From the NCBI RefSeq assembly GCF_000027005.1, contig NC_012965.1, positions 669,001 through 733,000 of the forward strand: a DNA stretch of 64,000 bases, in the 5' to 3' direction. The notes under the pieces were generated by a model, which was not told the origin of the DNA, searched no databases, and saw only the letters and a program-made list of their open reading frames with translations. This DNA comes from Komagataella phaffii GS115 (taxonomy: Eukaryota > Ascomycota > Pichiomycetes > Pichiales > Pichiaceae). This document shows, in pieces, positions 10,230 through 20,223 of the stretch (position 1 is its first letter; the number at the start of each line of letters is the position of its first letter). A program made the translations under genes and the position numbers.

Positions 10230-10742
10230 GATACGAAAGATAGAGATAAAGTTCAGATAGTTCAAGCGATGAGGAAAAAAATACTTCTTAGCGAAAATGA
10301 CAAAGAGGGATGGAAAGATCAAGATGCCAGTAAATAAACTTCTGTCAGACAACAGGTTGCAGCGTGCTTTTTATTGGACACGCAGCATGTTATGATTACA
10401 GTTTAAACATAGACAAAGATTGGCAAGCAAGCATCGCTCTAGTATTTCCAAGTTTACGCACAAATAGAGACACCCAACTTCGCCTGACAGAACATCGTCT
10501 GCGAGATGTCGGAACGCTAGACAACCTCCCCTAAATACTTAGCAACACCTCCCTCTTACCTGTATTTCTTTGTCATTTCATAGCTACCTCCCCTTTTTTT
10601 CGTGAAGACTATTTAGAGTACGTAATTATCACCTCGTTAGTAAGTATTTCCCTAGCCCCTCATTTGACTAGTATTCGAGGCATTACATATCCTTGGAAAG
10701 TAGAAGAACCCATCAAAGTTAGGCATCGCATCTGCCCAAGTA
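10230..10742. promoter_or_regulatory. Divergent promoter between ECM16 and SAS2
   Basis: 513 bp between the two start codons. It contains three copies of ACCTCCC on the plus strand (10524-10530, 10547-10553, 10586-10592), the last followed by a run of C and T. I see no TATA box in a standard position and no small gene. Confidence 0.5.
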
Positions 10743-11726
10743 ATGTCTGATAATGAAGGCTATTACGGAGTTACACAGAAGAGAAACATAAGAAGGGTAA
10801 GACTCGGTGATAACGAGTTTGATACTTTGTACGGTAATAGTGTTTATTTCTTGGAGGGTCACCACGATATGTTAGGATATGAGGCAGTTAATGCCCATCA
10901 AAGAATACATCACAGGAAGCATTCAGAGCCACAGATAAATGGGGACACAGATTCATACTGGCTAGATACGCTCTATGTTTGTGATCTATGTTTCAAGTAC
11001 ACCAGAGATGAGGCATTACTGAACAGTCATCTGTCTGTTTGCAAGCACAACTACAGATTTCCAGGAAAGACCATGTATAAGGATAATTTCACTATCAAGA
11101 AGGTTAGTGGGTACAGGCATACCATCCTTTGTCAAAATCTTTGTTTGTTTGCCAAGTTATTCTTGGACAGTAAGTCAGTCTATTTTTCCATAGAAAACTT
11201 TGATTTCTACGTGGTACTTGGGGAGTCTAATGGACGTCGAGTGCCAATGGGCTTTTTCAGCAAAGAGTTATTGTCCTGGGATGAGAACAATTTAGCTTGC
11301 ATATTGATCTTTCCCCCTTTCCAAAGAAAGCGTTTGGGACACTTATTGATAGAGTTTTCATACGAACTGTCTAGGTTCGAAGGAAAGGTTAGCGGACCTG
11401 AGTTCCCGCTATCAGCATTTGGAAAGATAGGGTATCTAAAATACTGGTCCAAAGTCATCTGCAGGGAATTGCTATATGGCCGTTTTAGTGACTGTCAATC
11501 CATCACCTTGCAAAAGTTATCAAAGTTCACATGCATAAGAGTTAAAGATTTGATATCAACATTAGATTATATGGGATCGTGGTTTACCACATCTGACATC
11601 GAGAACTCTAAATCTCTTGATCAGTATCCACTGGCAATATCAAGGAGTGTTCTCAAACAATGGATAAAGGGAGAAAGTTCTAATTGTCAAAAGTTGATTC
11701 AAGAGGACAGCTTGGTGTTGTACTAA
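10743..11726 (+). CDS. SAS2: MYST-family histone acetyltransferase, Sas2-like
   Basis: 327 residues (S. cerevisiae Sas2: 338). A C2HC zinc finger is visible as VCDLCFKYT followed by HLSVCKH (about 80-102). The MYST acetyltransferase fold follows, with CLFAKLFLDSKSVYF, the acetyl-CoA loop in FPPFQRKRLGHLLIEFSYEL (about 196-215), and SGPEFPLSAFGKIGYLKYW. The lack of a chromodomain and the short length favour Sas2 over Esa1 or Sas3. Family knowledge: catalytic subunit of the SAS complex that acetylates histone H4 Lys16 and counters silencing near telomeres. It converges on RAD5, with stops about 36 bp apart. Confidence 0.85.
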   Translation: MSDNEGYYGVTQKRNIRRVRLGDNEFDTLYGNSVYFLEGHHDMLGYEAVNAHQRIHHRKHSEPQINGDTDSYWLDTLYVCDLCFKYTRDEALLNSHLSVCKHNYRFPGKTMYKDNFTIKKVSGYRHTILCQNLCLFAKLFLDSKSVYFSIENFDFYVVLGESNGRRVPMGFFSKELLSWDENNLACILIFPPFQRKRLGHLLIEFSYELSRFEGKVSGPEFPLSAFGKIGYLKYWSKVICRELLYGRFSDCQSITLQKLSKFTCIRVKDLISTLDYMGSWFTTSDIENSKSLDQYPLAISRSVLKQWIKGESSNCQKLIQEDSLVLY

Positions 11727-11761
11727 ATGTAAATAATCTACAGAGGAATTCAATTGGATCA

Positions 11762-14700
11762 TCACTCATCGTCATTGAACAACAATTTGATCTCCTCGAT
11801 TCTCCTTTGACGTCGTTCTTCATCGTCTCCGACAGCTTCGCCTAACTGCTTTTTCCGCTCTTGAACTTTTAACATCTTTTCTTCGATAGACCCTTCCATT
11901 ATGAATCGAACAACATTAACATTTTTCGATTGTCCTATTCGATGTAAACGATCAATAGCTTGAGCTTCTACACTGGGAGACCACCAAGGGTCCATCATAA
12001 ATGCTCTGGAAGCATTGGTCAAGTTTAGTCCAACACCTCCGGCTTTAAGGGACAGTAACAACACGTTTATACCCCCGTTTTCTGGGTTGTCATTGAATTC
12101 TTTCAGAACAACTTGCCTCTCACTTAAAGACAACTGCCCATCAAACTTCATCACTTTAAATTCTTTTTTATACTTTGATAGTTCGGCCTGAATTAGGTCA
12201 AGGAATGACGAGAACTGAGAAATTACTACCACATGTTCTTTTGTCTCATGTATAGTTTTCAAATGTCTTAATAGGGCATTTATCTTGCTAGAACTGCCAT
12301 AAGGATGGAATAAAGTCACGGAGTAGCCTCTCTCACTATCCTCCACTAAATGTGTCTTGAAGAGACGCAGTTTGCTTATTTTGGAACGACAGTTTGGACA
12401 TAAAACTTCATTCTCTTGCTTTCTCTGTTGAAATTCAAAATGCTCCATGAGACACCCGATGCAGAAACAATGCTTACATTCAGTTATCATGCAATCTTCA
12501 ATAGAGATTGGACTTGTCGTACAGATAGCACACTCGGTGTCCTCAAAAGACGGGTAAAGTTTATAAATGCCTTCCTTGATGGATATGATTTCATCAGGGC
12601 CTAGTTTTTCCTCTTCCATTTTCTTTTCAAATGATGCTAAAACCTCTACTGATTCGTCAGACTGTGTCAGAATAAGCTTTTGATCCAAAGTAAAATTATC
12701 ATCTTCCATAAATGAATCTTTAAACAAATTTCCGACAAGTTTAATACTACAGCATATCTGTCGCAATCTCAAAATATGGGTCAAAATATCACTATAACTT
12801 TGAAGGACTGTACCCTTGAACAAACTCTCTTTGAATGTGGTCTCGGCTCTATATCTGAACCAATTGTATAAGGTAAGTTCCTTTTCGTTGAATTTGAGTC
12901 TATCAATGACTACTTCCTTTGACGGTAACACCACTAAAGGATTTCCAAATTCATCCTTTTGGTTCTTCGTCCGCCTAAGAATAATGGGCTCTAAAATTGC
13001 AGAAAGTACTTCCAATGATTGATCCAAATTCTTTCTAGTTTCAAAAGGGATTGTTATGAAATGTTTCCAGATCGAAATGTTGTCCCATGGCTCTAACCTT
13101 AAGAATTTAACTAAGGAATACAAATCATCAAGCCTGTTAACGATTGGAGTTCCGGTAAGAACCCATCTTCTAGATGCTTTTAGATCAAAAATAGATCGAG
13201 AGGTCTTGGTTGATCTATTTCTAATGCTGTGACCTTCATCAAGAATTATCCTGAAGAATTTGACAGAAAACAGTCCCTCATTGAGAAGATTACCATCTGT
13301 GACCTTGTGACCTCTAGCCCACTCATTCTGGATCGTACCATATGTCGAGAGCACAACCACAGGAGGGTCTTTCGAATTGCAAAGAAGTTGCTTCATGTCA
13401 CCCAATGTCTCGTTGCCATAATAAATGAAGCATCGTTTTTGGCTATCTGCGTTGCACCGATCGAATTCTTGTTCCCATTGTGACAACAGAGACATGGGTA
13501 CAATTATAAGCGTAGTCTTGTATGCATAGTCATTAGGAATATTACTCTCATTTGCAAGTTCTGTATCCTCGCTTGAAGTAAGTATTAGTGAAAGAGAGGT
13601 TATAGTTTTTCCCAGCCCCATCTCATCAGCCAGAATACCACCCTTAGATGCGTTCTTTAACAGAGGTTTGGTGAATGAAAAATTTCCGGAATAGATGTTG
13701 TAATAAAACTCTTTGCTTGATGAAAATGAAGAATCGTGAGAGTTCTCGGATAGTTTAACATTTGACCAGGATCGATCTTCTGGCCATTTGTAAGCCTTCC
13801 AAAGAGGATGGAGCTTGTTTAAGTCGTGATCTTTAAAGCTGTTCACCAATCTTGCATCCTGAGAGCCTTCAGGGTTACCGATCAAAGAATATGATGCCTC
13901 TCTTCTCAGCATCCATGATAAACCTTGCTTTTGATAAGTTCTCAAGTCTAGGGAAAATGCGGTTTTATTTGGAGTGGTATCTGGAAGATGAACCTTCTCA
14001 TGAGATAATTGAGCTGATTTGTAAAATTGGTTAAGCTGGTTCAGATCTAGATGATCAGCTGTTGAACTTTTTGGTGCTTTTTCGTCTTCATTGTCAGAAC
14101 CGGAATCCAGATTGACAGGTTCTGAGTTTTCACCTTCCAGTTTATTATGTTCAGTCAATTCTTTCAATCCCAATAGCTGAAATAAATCAAAAAGTGATTT
14201 TTGTTTCTTTCTCATCAAGACTTCAGTGTCCAATTCTTTAGCACCTTTCTTCAAAACATCTTTTCTTTCATCGCTAGTAAGACAGTGTTCTGAATCAGGG
14301 CTGGTGAATGCCGAGTCTTTGATGAAGCAATCCAACTGAATCAAAAAAGAGTCCCCCATACGTATAGTTCTTTGATCTGTGAATATAACTGTGACTTCAA
14401 ACTTTCCGATGCCCATTTCAATAAGGGGACTTATGGTTTTGGCTATGTTTTCTGGGAGCCTTCCGACTTCTCTTTGGTAGTTTTGATTTGAAGTATCTGG
14501 AATAGTTAGCCTTACAAGGGAAGCCGATGCTTTCTTTTTGGAGGTTTTTGCGGGTGAGCTTTTCGGCGGAGTTGAAATGTTAAGCCTACTACCATATTGA
14601 ATTTTTTGTACCCGAGGCCTAGAACACCAACCATCACAGACCAGAGTGCCAATGTATTTGTATTTCTCTTTCTGTTTCTCTGTAAATCGTTGGTTGGCCA

Positions 14701-15073
14701 GATTGTTAATTTTGCTTTCAATTGTTCTGATCTCTTTCAGGTCTTTTCTCTTACTTTCGTCAGTTTCGGTAAAGGTCTCCGGTTGGTCATAGAATAAGTT
14801 TAAAGCTGATTCTAGAATATTAGAGTGCCCTTTCACTTTATCATATAACCGCATGATTGCTGTTTCAGAAATATTGGTGACGATAGAACTGATCTCTGAT
14901 TGAAACAAGACAAATTCATCATCAGAATGAAGATCCTCTCTGGAAGGGCTTTCCTCGTCAGACGCCAAATCAGATACAAAAAGCTTCACTTTCTTTGGAC
15001 TATCCTCATCAGGATCAAGTTGTTCCAGTCTATCATCAAAAAACCTTGGTCTTTTGGGTTGATCAGAGGCCAT
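11762..15073 (-). CDS. RAD5: Rad5, SNF2 helicase / RING ubiquitin ligase for DNA damage tolerance
   Basis: 1103 residues. Domain order is diagnostic: HIRAN domain starting near 138 (YIGTLVCDGWCSRPR), SNF2 ATPase with GGILADEMGLGKT near 478 and DEGH near 613, a RING finger embedded between the lobes (CAIC near 848, then CKHCFC and CPNCR), and the C-terminal helicase lobe with SLKAGGVGLNLTNA. Family knowledge: with Ubc13-Mms2 it extends Lys63-linked chains on PCNA after Rad6-Rad18 mono-ubiquitination, and can reverse stalled forks. RAD6 lies in this same window at 35.7-36.3 kb. An ACGCGA sequence, resembling an MCB cell-cycle element, lies about 25 bp upstream of the ATG. Confidence 0.96.
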   Translation of the reverse strand: MASDQPKRPRFFDDRLEQLDPDEDSPKKVKLFVSDLASDEESPSREDLHSDDEFVLFQSEISSIVTNISETAIMRLYDKVKGHSNILESALNLFYDQPETFTETDESKRKDLKEIRTIESKINNLANQRFTEKQKEKYKYIGTLVCDGWCSRPRVQKIQYGSRLNISTPPKSSPAKTSKKKASASLVRLTIPDTSNQNYQREVGRLPENIAKTISPLIEMGIGKFEVTVIFTDQRTIRMGDSFLIQLDCFIKDSAFTSPDSEHCLTSDERKDVLKKGAKELDTEVLMRKKQKSLFDLFQLLGLKELTEHNKLEGENSEPVNLDSGSDNEDEKAPKSSTADHLDLNQLNQFYKSAQLSHEKVHLPDTTPNKTAFSLDLRTYQKQGLSWMLRREASYSLIGNPEGSQDARLVNSFKDHDLNKLHPLWKAYKWPEDRSWSNVKLSENSHDSSFSSSKEFYYNIYSGNFSFTKPLLKNASKGGILADEMGLGKTITSLSLILTSSEDTELANESNIPNDYAYKTTLIIVPMSLLSQWEQEFDRCNADSQKRCFIYYGNETLGDMKQLLCNSKDPPVVVLSTYGTIQNEWARGHKVTDGNLLNEGLFSVKFFRIILDEGHSIRNRSTKTSRSIFDLKASRRWVLTGTPIVNRLDDLYSLVKFLRLEPWDNISIWKHFITIPFETRKNLDQSLEVLSAILEPIILRRTKNQKDEFGNPLVVLPSKEVVIDRLKFNEKELTLYNWFRYRAETTFKESLFKGTVLQSYSDILTHILRLRQICCSIKLVGNLFKDSFMEDDNFTLDQKLILTQSDESVEVLASFEKKMEEEKLGPDEIISIKEGIYKLYPSFEDTECAICTTSPISIEDCMITECKHCFCIGCLMEHFEFQQRKQENEVLCPNCRSKISKLRLFKTHLVEDSERGYSVTLFHPYGSSSKINALLRHLKTIHETKEHVVVISQFSSFLDLIQAELSKYKKEFKVMKFDGQLSLSERQVVLKEFNDNPENGGINVLLLSLKAGGVGLNLTNASRAFMMDPWWSPSVEAQAIDRLHRIGQSKNVNVVRFIMEGSIEEKMLKVQERKKQLGEAVGDDEERRQRRIEEIKLLFNDDE

Positions 15074-15534
15074 CTGAAAAGTCTCTTCTCATCTGTAGGA
15101 CGCGATAATAATGTGATTAGATACTACAACCCCGATATTTCTTTCGTACGTCACGTGCAACTAATAAATATTCTTGTTCAAGGGTGAAAGTCTTCGTTAT
15201 CTATCTTTTTAGCTGATGGATAACATAAACTTCATGACCGGTTTATCGATGGCTCCTTTTCCGATTCGTACGAAACCAATCACTATGTACTTGAGAATTT
15301 AACATGCCATCTTTTACGTATTACATAAACGGCTGTGCGCAAATAGTGTACTACACATAACTGCACCCAGAGGGCTTATCGTTTCTACGTCTTGAGTACA
15401 GTCTTGCTCAAAGTAGGTTGACAGACACACATCTGTAATTTATCTTCCTGTTCACAATCACCCAGCCAATCAATTAAGTTTGTAGGCTTTTTATTGGCAC
15501 AACTGTTCTGAGGGAGAGATAAACAGACTCAACC
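15074..15534. promoter_or_regulatory. Divergent promoter between RAD5 and KIN1
   Basis: 461 bp. It contains an ACGCGA element just upstream of RAD5 and a perfect CACGTG E-box at 15152-15157 preceded by T (TCACGTG, the Cbf1-type form). No RNA gene or small open frame is convincing here. Confidence 0.45.
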
Positions 15535-18500
15535 ATGGATAGAGAACAGGGTATTCTGCCACAGGATCCCTTCTCCAACTCGGTGCATGTACCAAAGTTG
15601 AGAGCTTCTTCTGGTGGCCAGCCACAGAAGCCTGTAATACAAAATTCTGCTCCTGCTACTGCTAGGATGCTTCGCAATGCAAGTTCAAGTACGTCAGCAG
15701 CTTTGTTGAAAGAATTAAACACACATGAACACTCTCAACGTCAACATACTCCACAGAAACAACCATCATTGGATGCCCCGGCAGCATTGGTTCCAGTTGA
15801 ATCTGCCACAAAACAATTCCACCGAACCTCCATTGGAGACTGGGAATTTAGTAATACAATTGGGGCAGGCTCGATGGGTAAGGTCAAAGTCGCCAAACAT
15901 AGAGTCACTCACGAGGTATGTGCCATCAAAATAGTCATTAGGTCAGCCAAAATCTGGCAGAGAAATCACCAAAACGATCCAGAACCTGAAACTGAAGAAA
16001 AAAGAAAGAAGCTGCGTGATGAATACAAGAAGGAATTGGAACGCGATGAACGTACTGTCAGAGAGGCAGCACTAGGAAAAATAATGTACCACCCAAATAT
16101 TTGTCGGTTGTTCGAATGCTATACAATGTCTAATCACTACTACATGCTTTTTGAAATAGTCCAGGGGGTACAGTTACTGGATTATATTGTTTCTCATGGC
16201 AAATTGAAGGAAACACGCGTTCGCCAGTTTGCCAGAAGCATTGCTTCTGCTTTAGATTACTGCCATTCTAATAACATCGTTCACAGAGATCTGAAAATTG
16301 AAAACATAATGATTAACAACAAGGGTGAAATCAAGTTGATTGACTTTGGCCTTTCCAACATGTATGATAGAAGAAATCTCCTGAAAACCTTTTGCGGCTC
16401 CCTATACTTTGCAGCACCGGAGCTTTTGTCTTGCCGTCCTTACATTGGTCCTGAAATTGATGTCTGGTCTTTTGGGGTTGTATTATTTGTCCTTGTTTCC
16501 GGTAAGGTTCCCTTTGATGACGACAGCGTGCCAAAGCTTCATGCTAAAATCAAAAGAGGAAAAGTTGAGTATCCTGAGTTTATTTCACCTTTATGTCATT
16601 CATTGCTATCTCAGATGTTAGTCGTTAATCCAGATCATAGAGTCACTTTGAAAGCTGCAATGGAGCACCCTTGGATGACCTTAGGATTTGCAGGGCCTCC
16701 ATCAAACTATCTCCCTCAGCGGTCACCTATTGTATTACCGTTGGATTTAAGTGTAGTAAGAGAGATTGCAAATCTGGGTTTAGGAAATGAAGAACAAATT
16801 GCTCGAGATATCACAAACCTGATCTCGAGCAGAGAATATGAAGCGTGTGTTGAGAGGTGGAAACTTGATCAACAGAAAGCTAATATCAAGGGCTATTCCG
16901 CGCGTGACGATTCTGCTATCATCGCCTTCCACCCGTTACTTTCAACGTACTACCTCGTGGATGAAATGAGGAAGAGGAAGCTAGCAAAAGGTGCTCTCAA
17001 GGGACAGACCTCGGTATTAGACACTGTCAAGGTGTCTCCAGACATTCCAAAGACACCAGCTATTCCCCAGAAACTAGAAACTACGGATGTGGAACAGCCA
17101 TTGCTTGCCACTGTCCCACCTGCTTATACATCTCCGCATGGACAGCCAGCTGAACTGGAAGCGATGATTGAACCGGCACAGCCATTATCTAGTGCTCATC
17201 CTTTCGAGATGGATATGACGCAGCAACAACATGCTAGCAGAAAGACCCATATCAAGCATGCTCCAGAACGACAAGATCGTGGCGGCTATAATGTACACAA
17301 GAATAACTCTGGTGGTCTTAACTCTTTATTCCGAAGACTCAGTGGAAAACGACCCCATAAGAATGAGGCTGAATGGGAGCCTTCATCTCCCCCACCTCAA
17401 GTTCATCCATTTTCAGTTAATGATGCGGACAGGACTTCAGTACGTGGCGTTTCACCAATTACTCAACCAGCTGCTGTGAAGAATGTGACCTCCAATAACT
17501 CCAAAAACTACCTGGACCCTGTTGATGATAGTAAATTAGTTCGTCGTGTAGGAAGTTTGAGAATTACCAACAAAGAAAAGCAACAAGTGACATCTGACTT
17601 TCCCCGACTGCCCAATTTTACGATTCCAGAGCAACCGCCTAAGAATGCTCCCATACCGATACATGCCCAACCTACCACTACAGGTACAACCTTTCAATCC
17701 AATGATCATGAAATCAAAAAGAAGTTACAGGCTTCGACTAGTCCAAACGAACAACGTGGGCCTCCAACATTGGCTCCTAGTCAACAGAGACGGCTACATC
17801 CCACTGCGAGAGCCAAGTCACTTGGCCATTCTCGCAAGCAATCGCTTAATTTCAAATTCGGAGGACCAGCAAACAATCAATTACCTGCGTTGCCTACTAA
17901 AGAAAATTATGATGTGTTTGAAGATGCCCAAATTACCGATAACAATTTATTAAACCCAGAAGGGAAATACTCTGCTAATACTAACGTGCATATCAAACCA
18001 ATGACAGAATCCCAAATTTTATTTGAGGCAGAACATGCTCCACCTGGAACTATGCCCTCAGTTGAGTACCCCAGGACCTTGTTTCTCAAAGGATTTTTCT
18101 CTGTTCAGACTACATCCTCGAAGCCGTTACCTGTTATTCGATACAACATTATAGCAGCTCTCTGCAAACTTAACATTCAATTCACTGAAGTTAACGGTGG
18201 GTTTGTTTGCGTTTACAGAAAAACTGAAAATTTACAAATTGGGGATATCAGATCTCCAGTTATAGAGTCAAGAGTGACCGATGACACTGACTCCGATGTT
18301 GCAAACTCTTCCAAATTGTCATCTTCGTCAACAGCCAATACCAGAGTCAATGTTATTGAGGATGATAGTTCATCGCCGTCCTCAGCAAGATTGAAACATC
18401 GCCGAAAGTTTTCTCTTGGAAACGGAATCCTTAACCATATAAGGAAACCCACGCTTGACGGGACAGAATTTGATGACTACGATGCAACCGTAAATACCCC

Positions 18501-18855
18501 TGTTACTCCTGCACCTGCAAATGTTCATTCTCGTTCATCGTCTTATCATACCGAGAGTGATAATGAGTCCATGGAGTCGCTGCATGATATAAGAGGTGGC
18601 AGTGATATGATCTTGAAAAATGTTCCAGAAAGAAATGCTAGACAGATAGACACAGTCAAGGAAGAGGAAACAGATGATGATGATCTTGGTAGTATCAACG
18701 AAGGATCAACACACCGTACACCTTTGAAATTTGAAATTCATATTGTCAAAGTCCCTCTGGTTGGACTATATGGTGTGAGGTTCAAGAAAATTCTGGGAAA
18801 TGCTTGGATTTACAAAAGGTTGGCGTCAAAGCTGCTACAAGAATTGAATTTATAG
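15535..18855 (+). CDS. KIN1: Kin1/Kin2-type Ser/Thr kinase (MARK/PAR-1 family) with KA1 domain
   Basis: 1106 residues. The kinase domain begins near residue 102 (WEFSNTIGAGSMGKV), with catalytic HRDLKIEN near 249, DFG near 269 and activation segment FCGSLYFAAPELL. It carries an insertion rich in Lys/Glu between beta-3 and helix C, as in fungal Kin1/2. A long Ser/Pro/Gln-rich disordered region (about 480-850) follows. The C-terminus (about 1062-1106) is a KA1 domain, with VPLVGLYGVRFKKILGN, that binds acidic phospholipids. Family knowledge: acts at the cytosolic face of the plasma membrane in exocytosis, polarity and ER-stress mRNA handling. S. cerevisiae has two paralogues; KIN1 is chosen by convention. 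Confidence 0.88.
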   Translation: MDREQGILPQDPFSNSVHVPKLRASSGGQPQKPVIQNSAPATARMLRNASSSTSAALLKELNTHEHSQRQHTPQKQPSLDAPAALVPVESATKQFHRTSIGDWEFSNTIGAGSMGKVKVAKHRVTHEVCAIKIVIRSAKIWQRNHQNDPEPETEEKRKKLRDEYKKELERDERTVREAALGKIMYHPNICRLFECYTMSNHYYMLFEIVQGVQLLDYIVSHGKLKETRVRQFARSIASALDYCHSNNIVHRDLKIENIMINNKGEIKLIDFGLSNMYDRRNLLKTFCGSLYFAAPELLSCRPYIGPEIDVWSFGVVLFVLVSGKVPFDDDSVPKLHAKIKRGKVEYPEFISPLCHSLLSQMLVVNPDHRVTLKAAMEHPWMTLGFAGPPSNYLPQRSPIVLPLDLSVVREIANLGLGNEEQIARDITNLISSREYEACVERWKLDQQKANIKGYSARDDSAIIAFHPLLSTYYLVDEMRKRKLAKGALKGQTSVLDTVKVSPDIPKTPAIPQKLETTDVEQPLLATVPPAYTSPHGQPAELEAMIEPAQPLSSAHPFEMDMTQQQHASRKTHIKHAPERQDRGGYNVHKNNSGGLNSLFRRLSGKRPHKNEAEWEPSSPPPQVHPFSVNDADRTSVRGVSPITQPAAVKNVTSNNSKNYLDPVDDSKLVRRVGSLRITNKEKQQVTSDFPRLPNFTIPEQPPKNAPIPIHAQPTTTGTTFQSNDHEIKKKLQASTSPNEQRGPPTLAPSQQRRLHPTARAKSLGHSRKQSLNFKFGGPANNQLPALPTKENYDVFEDAQITDNNLLNPEGKYSANTNVHIKPMTESQILFEAEHAPPGTMPSVEYPRTLFLKGFFSVQTTSSKPLPVIRYNIIAALCKLNIQFTEVNGGFVCVYRKTENLQIGDIRSPVIESRVTDDTDSDVANSSKLSSSSTANTRVNVIEDDSSSPSSARLKHRRKFSLGNGILNHIRKPTLDGTEFDDYDATVNTPVTPAPANVHSRSSSYHTESDNESMESLHDIRGGSDMILKNVPERNARQIDTVKEEETDDDDLGSINEGSTHRTPLKFEIHIVKVPLVGLYGVRFKKILGNAWIYKRLASKLLQELNL

Positions 18856-18933
18856 TTCCACAATACATGGTTCCCATGGCTCATTAGTGTCGTTTATCAT
18901 TAACTGATACATAAATAAACTTAAATAGTTTCA

Positions 18934-20223
18934 TTAACTTAGTAATTCTTTTAACTTCTGGTTAACTTCGACCAGTCTTTCGATTTCATTAATAGCTTTT
19001 GTCATAATCAGATATTTACTGAGACTCTTCTTAGCATCTTTACCTCTGGTTTTTTGTGCTGCAGGCTTGGAAGAAGCAGAGGGTGCAGTTCGTATTTTCT
19101 CATCAGGCCTAACGGTCAGTGAGCAGAATTCTTCAAATGCTTCTTTAATTATCATTCTTCGTCGCTGTTCTGACGAAGTATGGTTGCGTCGCTTCTCGTC
19201 TTCTGAAAGAAGGGGTCTGCCATCATTTGAGCGCTTGCGTTTATTAGCATTTGTACATGTTGTTGCTCTTCTCTTTGTAGCTGTGGACTTGTTGGGTGAT
19301 CTCGGTATCCTTTCGTGTGTAATCTCGGTCTTAACGCTTGTTAATGGTGGTTGGAGGCTATCTGACTTTGTTTTGAAGCTTAAAATCGAAGGTGACTGAC
19401 ATCGAGATGTGTCTGCACTTGAATTATTTGAAAAATTGAGGTTGATCTTGTGCATTGAAGGGATGGAAGCCAAATTGGTTTTCAAGTCTGAGTTTTGAAG
19501 CTTCAACTCGGGCAATGTCATGGTATTCAGAGGAGAGCCAGTCTCCAAAGGTTTTTCGGTTGCCAAGGGATCAATCGATGACCAATGCTTGGAAAGTGAA
19601 GATAGTTTAACATCGTCAACAAGACTATCCAAAAACTCAGTTAACACGCTGCTCTCAGAAAGCGACAGGAGATCAGAGCTTGGGCCAGAGGATGAAGACG
19701 TGGGCGTATTGGAAAACATACCGAACATATTCTTATAGCTCTTCGAATTAATTGAATGTAGCAAGTTTCTTGTGTTAGGAGACACTCCATTTGCCGTAGA
19801 ATAAGGCTGGGAGCCATTTGCACCTGAATTCTTTAGGATCTGTTTGCGGTGATATTCGAACTCTGCGCTTGGATCGGGGATAATTTGATTTGAAGGCGTC
19901 TTAACTTTCTGCTGCTGATCTGGAGATGAAGAGGAGTACCCTTGAAACCCATTAAACACCTGTTGACCTGCCCCTGGGCTTGTCGCCAGAGTTCCAAAAC
20001 CATGCGAACTTGAGGGAGAAGTTCCCATAGAGGGCAGTGTATCGTGAGTCATGAGCATGTTATACGCCGTTTCAAAGTCCATCTCTGACGTGAAATCCGA
20101 AGTACTATTATCTATTGTATTATGGGTCATAGTGACATCAGGGGAGTTGTTCACAATAGCAGTTCCGGGTTTGACATACTCAAACGGAGACAATACATGT
20201 TGGCGATATTGGGGGGTTAGCAT
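18934..20223 (-). CDS. bHLH transcription factor, orthology unresolved
   Basis: 429 residues. Most of the protein is Ser/Asn/Pro-rich and disordered. The C-terminal 90 residues form a bHLH: basic region RRNHTSSEQRRR, helix 1 IIKEAFEEFCSLTV, an unusually long Ala/Ser/Lys-rich loop (about 25 residues), and helix 2 KYLIMTKAINEIERLVEV running to the end. The His, Glu and Arg at the three base-contact positions predict binding to CACGTG. The basic region resembles the Ino4/Yas1 group, but I cannot assign it firmly; PHO4, CBF1, TYE7 and RTG types fit less well. A CACGTG lies in its own promoter (20485-20490). It converges on KIN1. Confidence 0.75.
   Translation of the reverse strand: MLTPQYRQHVLSPFEYVKPGTAIVNNSPDVTMTHNTIDNSTSDFTSEMDFETAYNMLMTHDTLPSMGTSPSSSHGFGTLATSPGAGQQVFNGFQGYSSSSPDQQQKVKTPSNQIIPDPSAEFEYHRKQILKNSGANGSQPYSTANGVSPNTRNLLHSINSKSYKNMFGMFSNTPTSSSSGPSSDLLSLSESSVLTEFLDSLVDDVKLSSLSKHWSSIDPLATEKPLETGSPLNTMTLPELKLQNSDLKTNLASIPSMHKINLNFSNNSSADTSRCQSPSILSFKTKSDSLQPPLTSVKTEITHERIPRSPNKSTATKRRATTCTNANKRKRSNDGRPLLSEDEKRRNHTSSEQRRRMIIKEAFEEFCSLTVRPDEKIRTAPSASSKPAAQKTRGKDAKKSLSKYLIMTKAINEIERLVEVNQKLKELLS

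Noticed and set aside
10230..10352. Upstream in-frame ATG extending ECM16 by 41 residues
   Set aside because: The extension is hydrophobic and unlike the conserved MGKYRKRFNEKARSG start of the family, and the shorter form matches the S. cerevisiae length almost exactly.
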